Assembly: GCF_004353505.1 (NCBI RefSeq)
Contig: NZ_SMNQ01000006.1
Location: 1 to 64,000 of the forward strand
Length of the DNA stretch: 64,000 nt
From: Streptomyces sp. WAC05374
GTDB taxonomy: Bacteria; Actinomycetota; Actinomycetes; Streptomycetales; Streptomycetaceae
Direction of reading: 5' to 3'
A model generated the notes under the pieces. The model made no database searches and was not told where the DNA came from. It saw only the letters and a program-made list of their open reading frames with translations. How positions within the stretch are numbered: the stretch's first letter is position 1; each line of letters begins with the position of its first letter. The translations under genes were made by a program, and so were the position numbers. Positions 9,331-17,651 of this stretch are shown here, piece after piece.

Positions 9331-9397
9331 AGGCCCGGCACAGGGCCTCCGAAGAGCCCTGTAGGGCCCCCGCCGGGCCTGCCACGGGCCGGCCTCA

Positions 9398-9424
9398 GCA
9401 GGGCCTGCTCAGGGCAGGCCCTGC
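9398..9424. terminator. Bidirectional hairpin terminator
   Basis: Perfect 11-bp stem GCAGGGCCTGC and its complement around TCAGG, between the converging racemase-like gene and the glycosyltransferase gene. Confidence 0.65.
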
Positions 9425-9432
9425 GCCTCTCC

Positions 9433-10920
9433 TCACTCCCGTACGACGCCCCACTCCACACGCGGTCCCCGGACCGCGTGTGCGGCGTGCTGCGGCGGGT
9501 GCGCGGCGCGGCCGAGCACGAAGACGTCCTCCGCGCGGTCGAGGACGCCTCCCGACGGATCGTCCGAGCCGTCGCGCCGTACCCCGTCCCGCTCCGGCAG
9601 CAGGATGTCGCGCACCACCATGGCGCACAGGAACAGCGTTCCCACCAGGTGCAGCAGGATGGCGAACTGGTAGCCCTCCGTCGGCAGCCCCTGCTTGTTG
9701 CCGCTCGTGGTGTAGGCCAGGTACATCCAGATACCGACGAAGTACATGACCTCGCAGCCCTGCCAGATCAGGAAGTCCCGCCAGCGGGGACGGGCCAGGG
9801 CGGCCAGGGGGATCAGCCACAGCACGTACTGCGGCGAGTAGACCTTGTTGGTGAGGATGAAGGCGGCGATCACCAGGAACGCCAACTGCGCGAAGCGCGG
9901 ACGGCGCGGCGCGGTGAGCACCAGCGCGGCGATCCCGGCGCACGCCAGTAGCATCAGCACCATCCCGTAGGTGTTGACGTCGTCCGGCGAGATGGTCACG
10001 CCCGTGCGCTGGGTGATGATGAGCCAGAACGAACCGAAATCGATGCCCCGGTCATGGCTGAAGGAGTAGAACTTCTTCCACCCCTCGGGCGCCAGCAGCA
10101 TCACCGGCACGTTCACCACGAGCCACGAGCCGGCCGCGCCCAGCAGGGCGGTCCCGAACTCGCGCCACTTCCCGGCCCGCCAGCACAGCAGCAGCAGCGG
10201 CCCGAGCAGCAGGAACGGGTAGAACTTGGCGGCCGTGGCGAGCCCGAGGAGGACACCGAAGGCGAGCGCCCGGCCCCGTGACCACATCAGCAGGGCGGCG
10301 GCCGTGAGCGCCACCGCGAGCAGGTCCCAGTTGATGGTGGCGGTGAGCGCGAAGGCGGGCGCCAGGGCCACGAGCAGGGCGTCCCAGGGGCGGTTGCGGT
10401 GGGTGCGCGCGACGCAGACGGCGAGGACGGCCACGCAGACCATCAGCATGCCGGCGTTGACCATCCAGTACATCTGCTCGCGGTACTGGAGGTCGCCGTC
10501 GAAGGGGAGCGTCAGCCAGGACGCGACCTGCATGAACAGCCCGGTCAGCACCGGGTATTCGAGGTACTCCATGTCGCCGCCGAGGCGGTCGAAGTACGGG
10601 ATCAGCCCGTCGGCGAAGCCCCGCCCGACGAACAGGTGCGGAATGTCGGAGTAGCAGGCGTGGGTGTACTGGGAGCTGGTGCCGCGGAACCACGCCCAGT
10701 TGTAGCAGGGCAACTTCTGCACCATGCCGAGCGCGAACATCCCGATCGCGACGAGGGCCACCACGCGGACGGGGGTGACCGCGCTGCTGCCGAGCCGTGC
10801 CCAGCGGCCGATGGGGCCGCCGATCAGCTCGCTGCCGGCGGCTGCGACCTCGTCCCGCCTGGTCGGGGACACGACGGGCCGGTCCTGGTGGGCGCTCGTC
10901 GTCTTCTGTGGGCTCGGCAT
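9433..10920 (-). CDS. GT87/DUF2029-type membrane glycosyltransferase
   Basis: 495-residue polytopic membrane protein with about 10-12 hydrophobic segments. It resembles the polyprenol-phosphate-sugar-dependent mannosyltransferases of the GT-C fold (GT87, formerly DUF2029): an early acidic loop with CYSDIPHLF and DRLGGDMEYLEYPVLTGLFM, then WDLLAVALTAAALLMW and KFYPFLLLGPLLLL further on. In actinobacteria these enzymes add mannose or arabinose to lipoglycans or proteins outside the membrane. The start at 10920 follows an AGGA site; the longer frame to 11361 is antisense-like low-complexity DNA. It lies downstream of the penicillin-binding protein gene, separated by a strong hairpin. Confidence 0.85.
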   Translation of the reverse strand: MPSPQKTTSAHQDRPVVSPTRRDEVAAAGSELIGGPIGRWARLGSSAVTPVRVVALVAIGMFALGMVQKLPCYNWAWFRGTSSQYTHACYSDIPHLFVGRGFADGLIPYFDRLGGDMEYLEYPVLTGLFMQVASWLTLPFDGDLQYREQMYWMVNAGMLMVCVAVLAVCVARTHRNRPWDALLVALAPAFALTATINWDLLAVALTAAALLMWSRGRALAFGVLLGLATAAKFYPFLLLGPLLLLCWRAGKWREFGTALLGAAGSWLVVNVPVMLLAPEGWKKFYSFSHDRGIDFGSFWLIITQRTGVTISPDDVNTYGMVLMLLACAGIAALVLTAPRRPRFAQLAFLVIAAFILTNKVYSPQYVLWLIPLAALARPRWRDFLIWQGCEVMYFVGIWMYLAYTTSGNKQGLPTEGYQFAILLHLVGTLFLCAMVVRDILLPERDGVRRDGSDDPSGGVLDRAEDVFVLGRAAHPPQHAAHAVRGPRVEWGVVRE

Positions 10921-10960
10921 GGGGACATCCTGCCGTACGGGGCTGTGGGCCTGCGCGGCC

Positions 10961-10969
10961 TGTGGACAA
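10961..10969 (-). promoter_or_regulatory. Isolated perfect DnaA box
   Basis: TGTGGACAA, the exact complement of TTGTCCACA, 40 bp upstream of the glycosyltransferase start. Single boxes are rare by chance at this length, but function is unproven. Confidence 0.4.
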
Positions 10970-11024
10970 CGCCTCGTGCCCGGTGCACACCGGCTCCCCC
11001 GGCTCCGTCCCGCCCCGTACAACG

Positions 11025-11089
11025 CCGAGGGCCGCCGCATCCGGTGTACGCACGCGTGGTGTGTGCGTACCGGATGCGGCGGCCCTCGG
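11025..11089 (-). terminator. Very long hairpin downstream of the penicillin-binding protein gene
   Basis: A 21-bp perfect stem (CCGAGGGCCGCCGCATCCGG plus one more pair), extended by about 8 more pairs across a 2-nt bulge. It sits 44 bp after the stop codon of the penicillin-binding protein gene and before the glycosyltransferase promoter. Confidence 0.7.
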
Positions 11090-11132
11090 TCCGTGGCCGG
11101 GGTGGCCCCGGCGGTGGTGGGCGCGGTGGGCG

Positions 11133-13850
11133 CTAGCCCTCCGTTCCGCCGAACCAGCCTCCGTTGCCGCCACCGTTTCCATTGCCGTTGCCGCCGGTGG
11201 GCGACGGACTGGTCGTGATGCCGCCGGTTGTACCGCCGTCGTCCGTGCCGCCCGTATCGGTGCCGCCGGTATCGGTGCCCCCGGTGTCGGTCCCGCCGTC
11301 CTGGCCGCCGTTGTTCTGGCCGCCGTCCTCGTTGTTGCAGTCCCAGTCGAACGGGCCGCACGAGGGCTCCGCCGGCTTGGTGCTCTCCGACGGCGACGGG
11401 GTCGGCGACGGGCTCTCGGACTCCGACTGGGACGGGGTCGGCTCGGGCGTGTCCGAAGGCGTGGGCTCCGGGCTCTTGGCGCCGCCGCCGTACACGCTGT
11501 CGGCCTCGAGCTTCTCCGGCTCGGGGAAGGGGATTACCTCCGCGCCCTTGAGCGCCGTAGACATGTACTTCTGCCAGATCTCGGACGGGAACGACGAACC
11601 GTGGATCTTCTTCTGACCACCCGTGCCGAACATCTCGAGGAACTTACGGTTCTTGTTCGCCGCGTTGTCGTCCATCCGGTACATGTCGATGGCCGTGGCG
11701 AGCTGTGGCGTGTAGCCGACGAACCAGGCGGACTTGTTGCCGTCGGTGGTACCCGTCTTGCCGGCGACCTGACGGCCCGGGATGGCCGCGTTGTTACCGG
11801 TGCCCTCGGGGTCCTCGACGACGTCCCTCAGGACGTCGGTGACGTTGCTGGCGATGGCGGTCGAGAAGGCCTGCTTGGTGGTGGTCTCGTGCTGGTAGAT
11901 CGTCTCGCCGCGCTTCTTCACATGCGTCACGGAGAAGGGTTCACGCTGCTTGCCGTTGGCCGCGAAGGTCGCGTAGGCGCCGGCCATGCGGATGGCGCTG
12001 GGGTCCGAGATACCGATCGAGAAGGACGGCACGTTCGCCCCGACCAGGCTCTCCTTGCGCAGGCCCGCCCTGACGGCCGTCTCACGGACCTCTTCGATGC
12101 CGACGTCCATGCCGAGCTGCACGAAGGGGGAGTTCGCCGAGTGGATCATCGCCTCGCGGAGGTTGATGTCCCCGTAGCTCTTGTCACCGTCGTTGACCTG
12201 GAGCCACTCCTCGCCGTCCTCGTTGTGCCAGACGGTGCCGTCGTAGTTCTTGATCTTCAGCTTGTTCTGGCCGTTGTAGTACGTCTTGTCCGGGTCGACC
12301 GTCCGGCGCTGGTCGGACGACTGCACGGGCTCGCCCTGGGGGTCGCGTACGCCGTGCTCCATCGCCGCGGCCAGGACGAACGGCTTGAACGTCGAACCGA
12401 CCTGGGCGCCGGTCTGGTCGGCGTTGTTGGTGAAGTGCTTGGTCGCGTCGTGGCCGCCGTAGATGGCGACGATGGCACCGGTCTTCGGGTTGACCGATGC
12501 ACCACCGAACTGGACGTGCGTGTCCGTGTCCGGGCGCTCCTTGGGGTCGATGTTGGCCTTCTCGACCTTCTCCACGGCGTTCTTCAACGCGTCGACCTTC
12601 TTCTTCTCGAAGGTCGTGTGGATCTCGTAGCCCCCCTGGGAGAGCTTCTTCGCCGTGATGCCCACATCGTTGTTGTTGATGACGTACGCCTTGGCCAGGT
12701 CGACCATGTAACCGACCTGGCCGCCCAGCCGCGCCCCCTTCTTCGGCGGCTTGGGCATCGGGAACGCGGTGTACTCGGCCCGTTCCTCGGCTTTGAGCTT
12801 CCCGTCCTTGACCATCTCGTCGAGGATCCACTTCCACCGCTTGGTGGCCGCCTCGGTGTTGGCCGCCGGCGTCGCCCTGGGGTCGATGTCCACCGAACCG
12901 GCCGGGTCGTAGTAGGTGGCGCCCTTCAGCAGGGCGGCGAGGAACGCGCACTCGCTGGCGTTGAGCTCCTGCGCGTCCTTCTCGTAGTACGTGCGCGCCG
13001 CGGCCTGGATCCCGTACGCACCCCGCCCGTAGTACGAGGTGTTCAGGTAGCCGGCCATGACGTCTTCCTTGTCCTCCTCCACACCGGCCTTGAGGGAGAT
13101 GAACAGTTCCTTGAGCTTGCGGCTCACGGTCTGGCTCTGGTCGTCCAGCATCGCGTTCTTCACGTACTGCTGGGTGATGGTGGAGCCACCCTGCGTCTGC
13201 TCGCCCATGGCCATGTTGACCACGGCGCGGCCGATGCCCATGGGGTCGACGCCCTTGTCGTCCCAGAACGTCTTGTTCTCGGCCGAGATCACCGCGTTCT
13301 GCATGTGCATGGGGATCTTGTCGTAGTCCAAGATCTGGCGGTTGACCTCACCACCCGTGGCGGCCATCTGCGTGCCGTCCGCGTAGTAGTAGACGTTGTT
13401 CTGGGCCGTGGCGATCTTGACCGCCTCCGGCACCTCCACCATGGAGTACACGACCGTGGAAGCGCCCAGCACGGTGGCCGCGAAACCCAGGGTCATTCCC
13501 GAGACGAGCTTCCAGGACGGCACCCAGCGGCGCCATCCGTACTTGTTGTGCCGCGGGTAGTCGATCAGCCGCTTCTTGCCCGGGTTCGCGCCTCGCCCGC
13601 CACGTCCCGCCGCCGCTGCCGCGGCACCTTCGGCTCCGCGCCTGCGGCCGCCGCGCTGGGCGGCCCGGCGGGCCTCGGCCCGGCTGCCGTACACCCGCTC
13701 CTCGCCGCCTCCGTGCGGCTCGGAATGCGCTCCTGTACTGGTTCCTCGCGCCTGGGCCGCTCGGCGGCCGGAGGGCTGCTGGGCGGCTCGCCTGGCCGCG
13801 GCACGTCCGCCGCCCTGCGGCTGCGGCGGTTTGCGACGGTGCTCGCTCAT
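11133..13850 (-). CDS. Class A (bifunctional) penicillin-binding protein
   Basis: 905 residues. A basic, Ala/Arg-rich cytoplasmic tail (1-115) is followed by one membrane helix (about 115-137). The GT51 glycosyltransferase domain has AENKTFWDDKGVD near 190-202, GGSTITQQYVKN and RKLKELFIS. The transpeptidase domain carries STFK (486-489), SAN (571-573) and KTG (698-700), all intact. The C-terminus is an unstructured tail rich in Glu/Pro/Ser and then Asp/Gly/Thr repeats (TDTGG units). It polymerises lipid II and cross-links peptidoglycan at the outer membrane face. The start at 13850 has a CGAGGAG site; the longer frame to 14015 is less likely. A promoter probably lies in the gap shared with the divergent PadR-type regulator. 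Confidence 0.95.
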   Translation of the reverse strand: MSEHRRKPPQPQGGGRAAARRAAQQPSGRRAAQARGTSTGAHSEPHGGGEERVYGSRAEARRAAQRGGRRRGAEGAAAAAAGRGGRGANPGKKRLIDYPRHNKYGWRRWVPSWKLVSGMTLGFAATVLGASTVVYSMVEVPEAVKIATAQNNVYYYADGTQMAATGGEVNRQILDYDKIPMHMQNAVISAENKTFWDDKGVDPMGIGRAVVNMAMGEQTQGGSTITQQYVKNAMLDDQSQTVSRKLKELFISLKAGVEEDKEDVMAGYLNTSYYGRGAYGIQAAARTYYEKDAQELNASECAFLAALLKGATYYDPAGSVDIDPRATPAANTEAATKRWKWILDEMVKDGKLKAEERAEYTAFPMPKPPKKGARLGGQVGYMVDLAKAYVINNNDVGITAKKLSQGGYEIHTTFEKKKVDALKNAVEKVEKANIDPKERPDTDTHVQFGGASVNPKTGAIVAIYGGHDATKHFTNNADQTGAQVGSTFKPFVLAAAMEHGVRDPQGEPVQSSDQRRTVDPDKTYYNGQNKLKIKNYDGTVWHNEDGEEWLQVNDGDKSYGDINLREAMIHSANSPFVQLGMDVGIEEVRETAVRAGLRKESLVGANVPSFSIGISDPSAIRMAGAYATFAANGKQREPFSVTHVKKRGETIYQHETTTKQAFSTAIASNVTDVLRDVVEDPEGTGNNAAIPGRQVAGKTGTTDGNKSAWFVGYTPQLATAIDMYRMDDNAANKNRKFLEMFGTGGQKKIHGSSFPSEIWQKYMSTALKGAEVIPFPEPEKLEADSVYGGGAKSPEPTPSDTPEPTPSQSESESPSPTPSPSESTKPAEPSCGPFDWDCNNEDGGQNNGGQDGGTDTGGTDTGGTDTGGTDDGGTTGGITTSPSPTGGNGNGNGGGNGGWFGGTEG

Positions 13851-14150
13851 CGAACGACTACTCCTCGGGCAGGCGAGTACGCCTGGAAGCGGCAGCTTGG
13901 TTCCGGTCCCCCCGAAATCGATACGGACCAGCCCTGGCTGGGGCTCATCCGCCATGCACTCAGAACGAGGACGCCTACGGCTGTCGCATGGTTCCCACTG
14001 GTGTGCATGCCGCACAGACTACGCAGGCTCAAAAACCTCTGAGGACCGAAGTTCATCCCAAATCAGGCAAGTCGTTTACTCCGAATTGGCTATGTGACGC
14101 CGCTCACCCTAGCCCCCCTTGTCGAGTGTTCCGGCCCGTTCTATCGTCGG

Positions 14151-14171
14151 GATGTATCGACTCGATACATC
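14151..14171. promoter_or_regulatory. Perfect 21-bp palindrome, likely operator of the PadR-inoA operon
   Basis: Two complementary 10-bp arms, GATGTATCGA and TCGATACATC, flank a central C. The ATGT...ACAT ends match the dyad bound by many PadR repressors. It lies 61 bp before the PadR-type start codon, so autoregulation is a reasonable inference. Confidence 0.7.
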
Positions 14172-14232
14172 AGCACGGCATAGGTCCCGGCACACGGTTC
14201 GACGGGACGGCGAAGACGGAGGAGGGCGACGC

Positions 14233-14949
14233 ATGAGCAGGCGCTCCGGCATCCTCGAGTTCGCCGTCCTGGGCCTGCTCCGCGAAGCCCCGATGCACGG
14301 GTACGAGCTGCGCAAGCGGCTCAACACGTCGCTGGGGATCTTCCGGGCCTTCAGTTACGGGACCCTGTACCCCTGCCTCAAGACGCTGGTCGCAAACGGC
14401 TGGTTGATCGAGGAGCCGGGCAGCGCGCCCGAGGACGCCCTCGCCGCCTCCCTCGCGGGGCGGCGCGCCAAGATCGTCTATCGCCTGACGGCCGAGGGCA
14501 AGGAGCACTTCGAGGAGCTCCTGTCCCACACCGGTCCGGACGCGTGGGAGGACGAGCACTTCGCCGCCCGTTTCGCCTTCTTCGGCCAGACGGAGCGCGA
14601 GGTGCGGATGCGGGTGCTGGAGGGCCGGCGCAGCCGCCTGGAGGAGCGTCTGGAGAAGATGCGCGCCTCCCTGGCCCGCACGCGCGAGCGCCTGGACGAC
14701 TACACGCTTGAGCTCCAGCGGCACGGCATGGAGTCCGTGGAGCGCGAAGTGCGCTGGCTGAACGAGCTCATCGAGAGCGAGCGGGCGGGGCGGGACCAGC
14801 GCCGGTCCGGCTCCGAGACCCCCGCGGCCGGCCGGGCCGCCGAGGGCTCCGCCGACGCTCAGCAGGACAACACATCTGGAGAGACGGGCGGCCTGCCCCG
14901 GCACGGGGGCAGTACCCGGCCGGATCCGTCCGACGACACCGCCAAGTGA
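14233..14949 (+). CDS. inoR: PadR family transcriptional regulator, probable repressor of inositol synthesis (InoR-like)
   Basis: 238 residues. The N-terminal winged helix-turn-helix has the PadR signature ([41 protein letters not shown], with the wing near [13 protein letters not shown]). A long helical dimerisation region rich in Arg/Glu follows ([29 protein letters not shown]), then a disordered tail. The start at 14233 is set by GGAGGG. It lies 49 bp upstream of inositol-phosphate synthase in the same direction, and a perfect palindrome sits in its promoter. From memory, an autoregulated repressor called InoR co-transcribed with inoA has been described in S. coelicolor; that this is its orthologue is inferred from position and family only. 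Confidence 0.8.
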   Translation: MSRRSGILEFAVLGLLREAPMHGYELRKRLNTSLGIFRAFSYGTLYPCLKTLVANGWLIEEPGSAPEDALAASLAGRRAKIVYRLTAEGKEHFEELLSHTGPDAWEDEHFAARFAFFGQTEREVRMRVLEGRRSRLEERLEKMRASLARTRERLDDYTLELQRHGMESVEREVRWLNELIESERAGRDQRRSGSETPAAGRAAEGSADAQQDNTSGETGGLPRHGGSTRPDPSDDTAK

Positions 14950-14998
14950 GGCCCTGCGACCCGCAGGGCTTCGAAGATCAACACAGGGAGCAACCGGA

Positions 14999-16081
14999 AT
15001 GGGTTCGGTTCGCGTAGCCATCGTCGGCGTGGGCAACTGCGCCGCCTCGCTGGTGCAGGGCGTCGAGTACTACAAGGACGCCGACCCGGCGGGCAAGGTG
15101 CCGGGTCTGATGCACGTGCAGTTCGGCGACTACCACGTCCGCGACGTCGAGTTCGTGGCCGCCTTCGACGTGGACGCGAAGAAGGTCGGCCTCGACCTGG
15201 CGGACGCCATCGGCGCCAGCGAGAACAACACCATCAAGATCTGCGACGTGCCGTCGACGGGCGTGACGGTCCAGCGCGGCCACACGCTCGACGGCCTGGG
15301 CAAGTACTACCGCCAGACCATCGAGGAGTCCTCCGAGGCCCCGGTCGACATCGTCCAGGTCCTCAAGGACAAGCAGGTCGACGTCCTGGTCTGCTACCTG
15401 CCGGTCGGCTCCGAGGACGCGGCGAAGTTCTACGCCCAGTGCGCCATCGACGCCAAGGTCGCCTTCGTCAACGCCCTCCCGGTCTTCATCGCCGGCACCA
15501 AGGAGTGGGCGGACAAGTTCACCGAGGCCGGTGTCCCGATCGTCGGCGACGACATCAAGTCGCAGGTCGGCGCCACCATCACGCACCGCGTGATGGCCAA
15601 GCTGTTCGAGGACCGGGGCGTCATCCTGGACCGCACGATGCAGCTCAACGTCGGCGGCAACATGGACTTCAAGAACATGCTCGAGCGCGAGCGCCTGGAG
15701 TCCAAGAAGATCTCCAAGACGCAGGCCGTCACCTCGCAGATCCCCGACCGGGACCTCGGCGAGAACAACGTCCACATCGGCCCGTCCGACTACGTGGCCT
15801 GGCTGGACGACCGCAAGTGGGCCTACGTCCGGCTCGAGGGCCGCGCCTTCGGTGACGTCCCGCTGAACCTCGAGTACAAGCTCGAGGTGTGGGACTCCCC
15901 GAACTCGGCGGGTGTCATCATCGACGCCCTGCGCGCCGCGAAGATCGCCAAGGACCGCGGCATCGGCGGCCCGATCCTCTCCGCGTCCTCGTACTTCATG
16001 AAGTCCCCGCCGGTCCAGTACTTCGACGACGTGGCCCGCGAGAACGTCGAGAAGTTCATCAAGGGCGAGGTCGAGCGCTGA
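14999..16081 (+). CDS. inoA: Inositol-3-phosphate synthase
   Basis: 360 residues, the typical length of bacterial myo-inositol-1-phosphate synthases, which convert glucose 6-phosphate to inositol phosphate using NAD+. The N-terminal Rossmann motif is [20 protein letters not shown]. The conserved [34 protein letters not shown] and [18 protein letters not shown] stretches of the catalytic core are present. In Streptomyces the product feeds mycothiol and phosphatidylinositol synthesis. AGGGAG precedes the ATG. It is co-directional with the PadR-type regulator and ends at the hairpin at 16206-16246. Confidence 0.96.
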   Translation: MGSVRVAIVGVGNCAASLVQGVEYYKDADPAGKVPGLMHVQFGDYHVRDVEFVAAFDVDAKKVGLDLADAIGASENNTIKICDVPSTGVTVQRGHTLDGLGKYYRQTIEESSEAPVDIVQVLKDKQVDVLVCYLPVGSEDAAKFYAQCAIDAKVAFVNALPVFIAGTKEWADKFTEAGVPIVGDDIKSQVGATITHRVMAKLFEDRGVILDRTMQLNVGGNMDFKNMLERERLESKKISKTQAVTSQIPDRDLGENNVHIGPSDYVAWLDDRKWAYVRLEGRAFGDVPLNLEYKLEVWDSPNSAGVIIDALRAAKIAKDRGIGGPILSASSYFMKSPPVQYFDDVARENVEKFIKGEVER

Positions 16082-16205
16082 TCAGCGTCGCCCGCTGACG
16101 CCACCGGCCCCGCCGGACAGCCGTCGGCACCACCGGGCGGTCGCCGGCGATCCGCCGGCATCACCCGGCACCCTCCGGATCCGCCCACCTGGTGTGCACC
16201 CGCTC

Positions 16206-16246
16206 CGCCGAAGGTCCCCGTGGCATCTGCCCGGGGACCTTCGGCG
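16206..16246 (+). terminator. Hairpin terminator after inoA
   Basis: 15-bp perfect stem (CGCCGAAGGTCCCCG and its complement) with an 11-nt loop, 125 bp after the inoA stop and only 19 bp before the next start codon. Confidence 0.65.
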
Positions 16247-16264
16247 TGTGTGACCCTTGCTGCC

Positions 16265-17533
16265 ATGCCTGTCGTACGTGATCTGCGCGTACTCGTGCGC
16301 CTGAAGAACTTCCGCCGCCTCCTGGCCGTACGACTGCTCTCCCAGTGCGCCGACGGGGTCTATCAGGTCGCTCTCGCCACGTACGTCGTCTTCTCCCCCG
16401 AGAAACAGACGTCGCCCGCCGCCATCGCGTCCGCCATGGCGGTCCTGCTGCTGCCGTACTCGCTCGTCGGCCCCTTCGCGGGCGTGCTGCTGGACCGCTG
16501 GCAGCGCCGCCAGGTCCTCCTGTACGGGAATCTGCTGCGCGCCCTGCTCGCCGCGGGCACGGCGTTTCTGATCCTCGCCTCCGTACCGGACTGGCTCTTC
16601 TACGCCTCGGCGCTCTCCGTCACCGCCGTGAACCGGTTCGTCCTCGCCGGACTGTCGGCGGCACTGCCCCGGGTGGTGGACACCGACCGGCTGGTGATGG
16701 CCAACTCGCTCTCCCCGACCGCCGGCACGCTCGCCGCCACGGCGGGTGGTGGCCTGGCCTTCGCCGTCCGGCTGGTCGTCGCCGATTCCGACGCGGCCGT
16801 GGTGCTGCTCGGCGCCGGCCTCTATCTGTGCTCGGCCCTCGCCTCACTGCGCATGGGCCGTGGACGGCTCGGGCCGGACCCGGATGTGGTCCAGCCCCGG
16901 CTGGCCGCGGCTCTCGCCTCGACGGCCCGGGGGCTTGTCGGCGGGCTGCGCCACCTCGCCCAGCGGCGGGCGGCGGCCCGGGTGCTCGCGGCGATGACGG
17001 TGATCCGCTTCTGCTACGGCGCGCTGACCGTGATGGTGCTGATGCTCTGCCGGTACGCCTGGACGTCGACCGAGTCGGAGGGTCTGGCGCTGCTGGGCCT
17101 GGCCGTCGGTGTGTCCGGGGCGGGTTTCTTCGCCGCTGCGGTGCTCTCACCATGGGCCGTCGGGCGGCTGGGGCAGGGTGGCTGGATGGTCGCGTGTGCC
17201 GCGTCGGCCGCTGTACTGGCACCGGCGCTGGGGCTGTCGTTCGCCCCGGCGCCCATACTGGTCGCCGCCTTCGTGCTCGGACTCGTCACGCAAGGCACGA
17301 AGATCGGCACGGACACCGTGGTGCAGCTCGCCGTGGACGACGCGTACCGCGGGCGGGTCTTCTCGCTCTACGACGTGCTGTACAACGTGGCTTTCGTCGG
17401 CGCGGCGGGCATCGCCGCCCTGATGCTGCCTCCGGACGGCCGCTCGCCCGCACTGGTCGTCATGGTCGCCGCCCTGTACGCGGGCGTCGCCGCGCTGCTG
17501 CTGCGGTGGAGGCGCACGGAGGACCTGCTCTGA
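16265..17533 (+). CDS. Major facilitator superfamily transporter
   Basis: 422 residues with about 12 membrane segments in two halves joined by a loop at about 195-230. The A-like motif between helices 2 and 3 reads GVLLDRWQRRQVLLYGN, matching the G-x-x-x-D-R-x-x-R-R consensus. The closest groups are the MFS_3/enterobactin-exporter-type drug or siderophore exporters, but the substrate is unknown. The ATG at 16265 has no Shine-Dalgarno sequence and sits close behind a hairpin, so translation may be leaderless; the upstream in-frame ATG at 16220 lies inside the hairpin and is unlikely. Confidence 0.85.
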   Translation: MPVVRDLRVLVRLKNFRRLLAVRLLSQCADGVYQVALATYVVFSPEKQTSPAAIASAMAVLLLPYSLVGPFAGVLLDRWQRRQVLLYGNLLRALLAAGTAFLILASVPDWLFYASALSVTAVNRFVLAGLSAALPRVVDTDRLVMANSLSPTAGTLAATAGGGLAFAVRLVVADSDAAVVLLGAGLYLCSALASLRMGRGRLGPDPDVVQPRLAAALASTARGLVGGLRHLAQRRAAARVLAAMTVIRFCYGALTVMVLMLCRYAWTSTESEGLALLGLAVGVSGAGFFAAAVLSPWAVGRLGQGGWMVACAASAAVLAPALGLSFAPAPILVAAFVLGLVTQGTKIGTDTVVQLAVDDAYRGRVFSLYDVLYNVAFVGAAGIAALMLPPDGRSPALVVMVAALYAGVAALLLRWRRTEDLL

Positions 17534-17550
17534 GCCTGCTCGTACGACGA

Positions 17551-17580
17551 GGGGCGATGTTTCACGTGAAACATCGCCCC
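17551..17580. terminator. parS embedded in a perfect 30-bp palindrome (terminator-like)
   Basis: The parS core GTTTCACGTGAAAC at 17559-17572 is extended on both sides to a perfect 30-bp palindrome with GGGGCGAT/ATCGCCCC outer arms. It lies between the converging MFS and cca genes, so it can serve as a ParB site and, in RNA, as a hairpin. Confidence 0.85.
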
Positions 17581-17609
17581 TCGCCCCAACGGTCTTCCTG
17601 CCGTTGCCT

Positions 17610-17645
17610 CCCGGCGCCATGTTTCACGTGAAACATCGCGCCGGG
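17610..17645. terminator. Second parS embedded in a near-perfect 36-bp palindrome
   Basis: parS core at 17621-17634, flanked by ATG/CAT and then CCCGGCGC/GCGCCGGG arms with a single mismatched pair. It ends 7 bp before the cca stop codon. The two parS centres are 62 bp apart. Confidence 0.85.
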
Positions 17646-17651
17646 CCCGGC

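Noticed and set aside
10797..14042. 1081-codon open frame on the + strand across the penicillin-binding protein gene
   Set aside because: It is antisense to a gene with intact transpeptidase motifs and has the Arg/Leu/Val-rich composition expected from reading high-GC third positions backwards.
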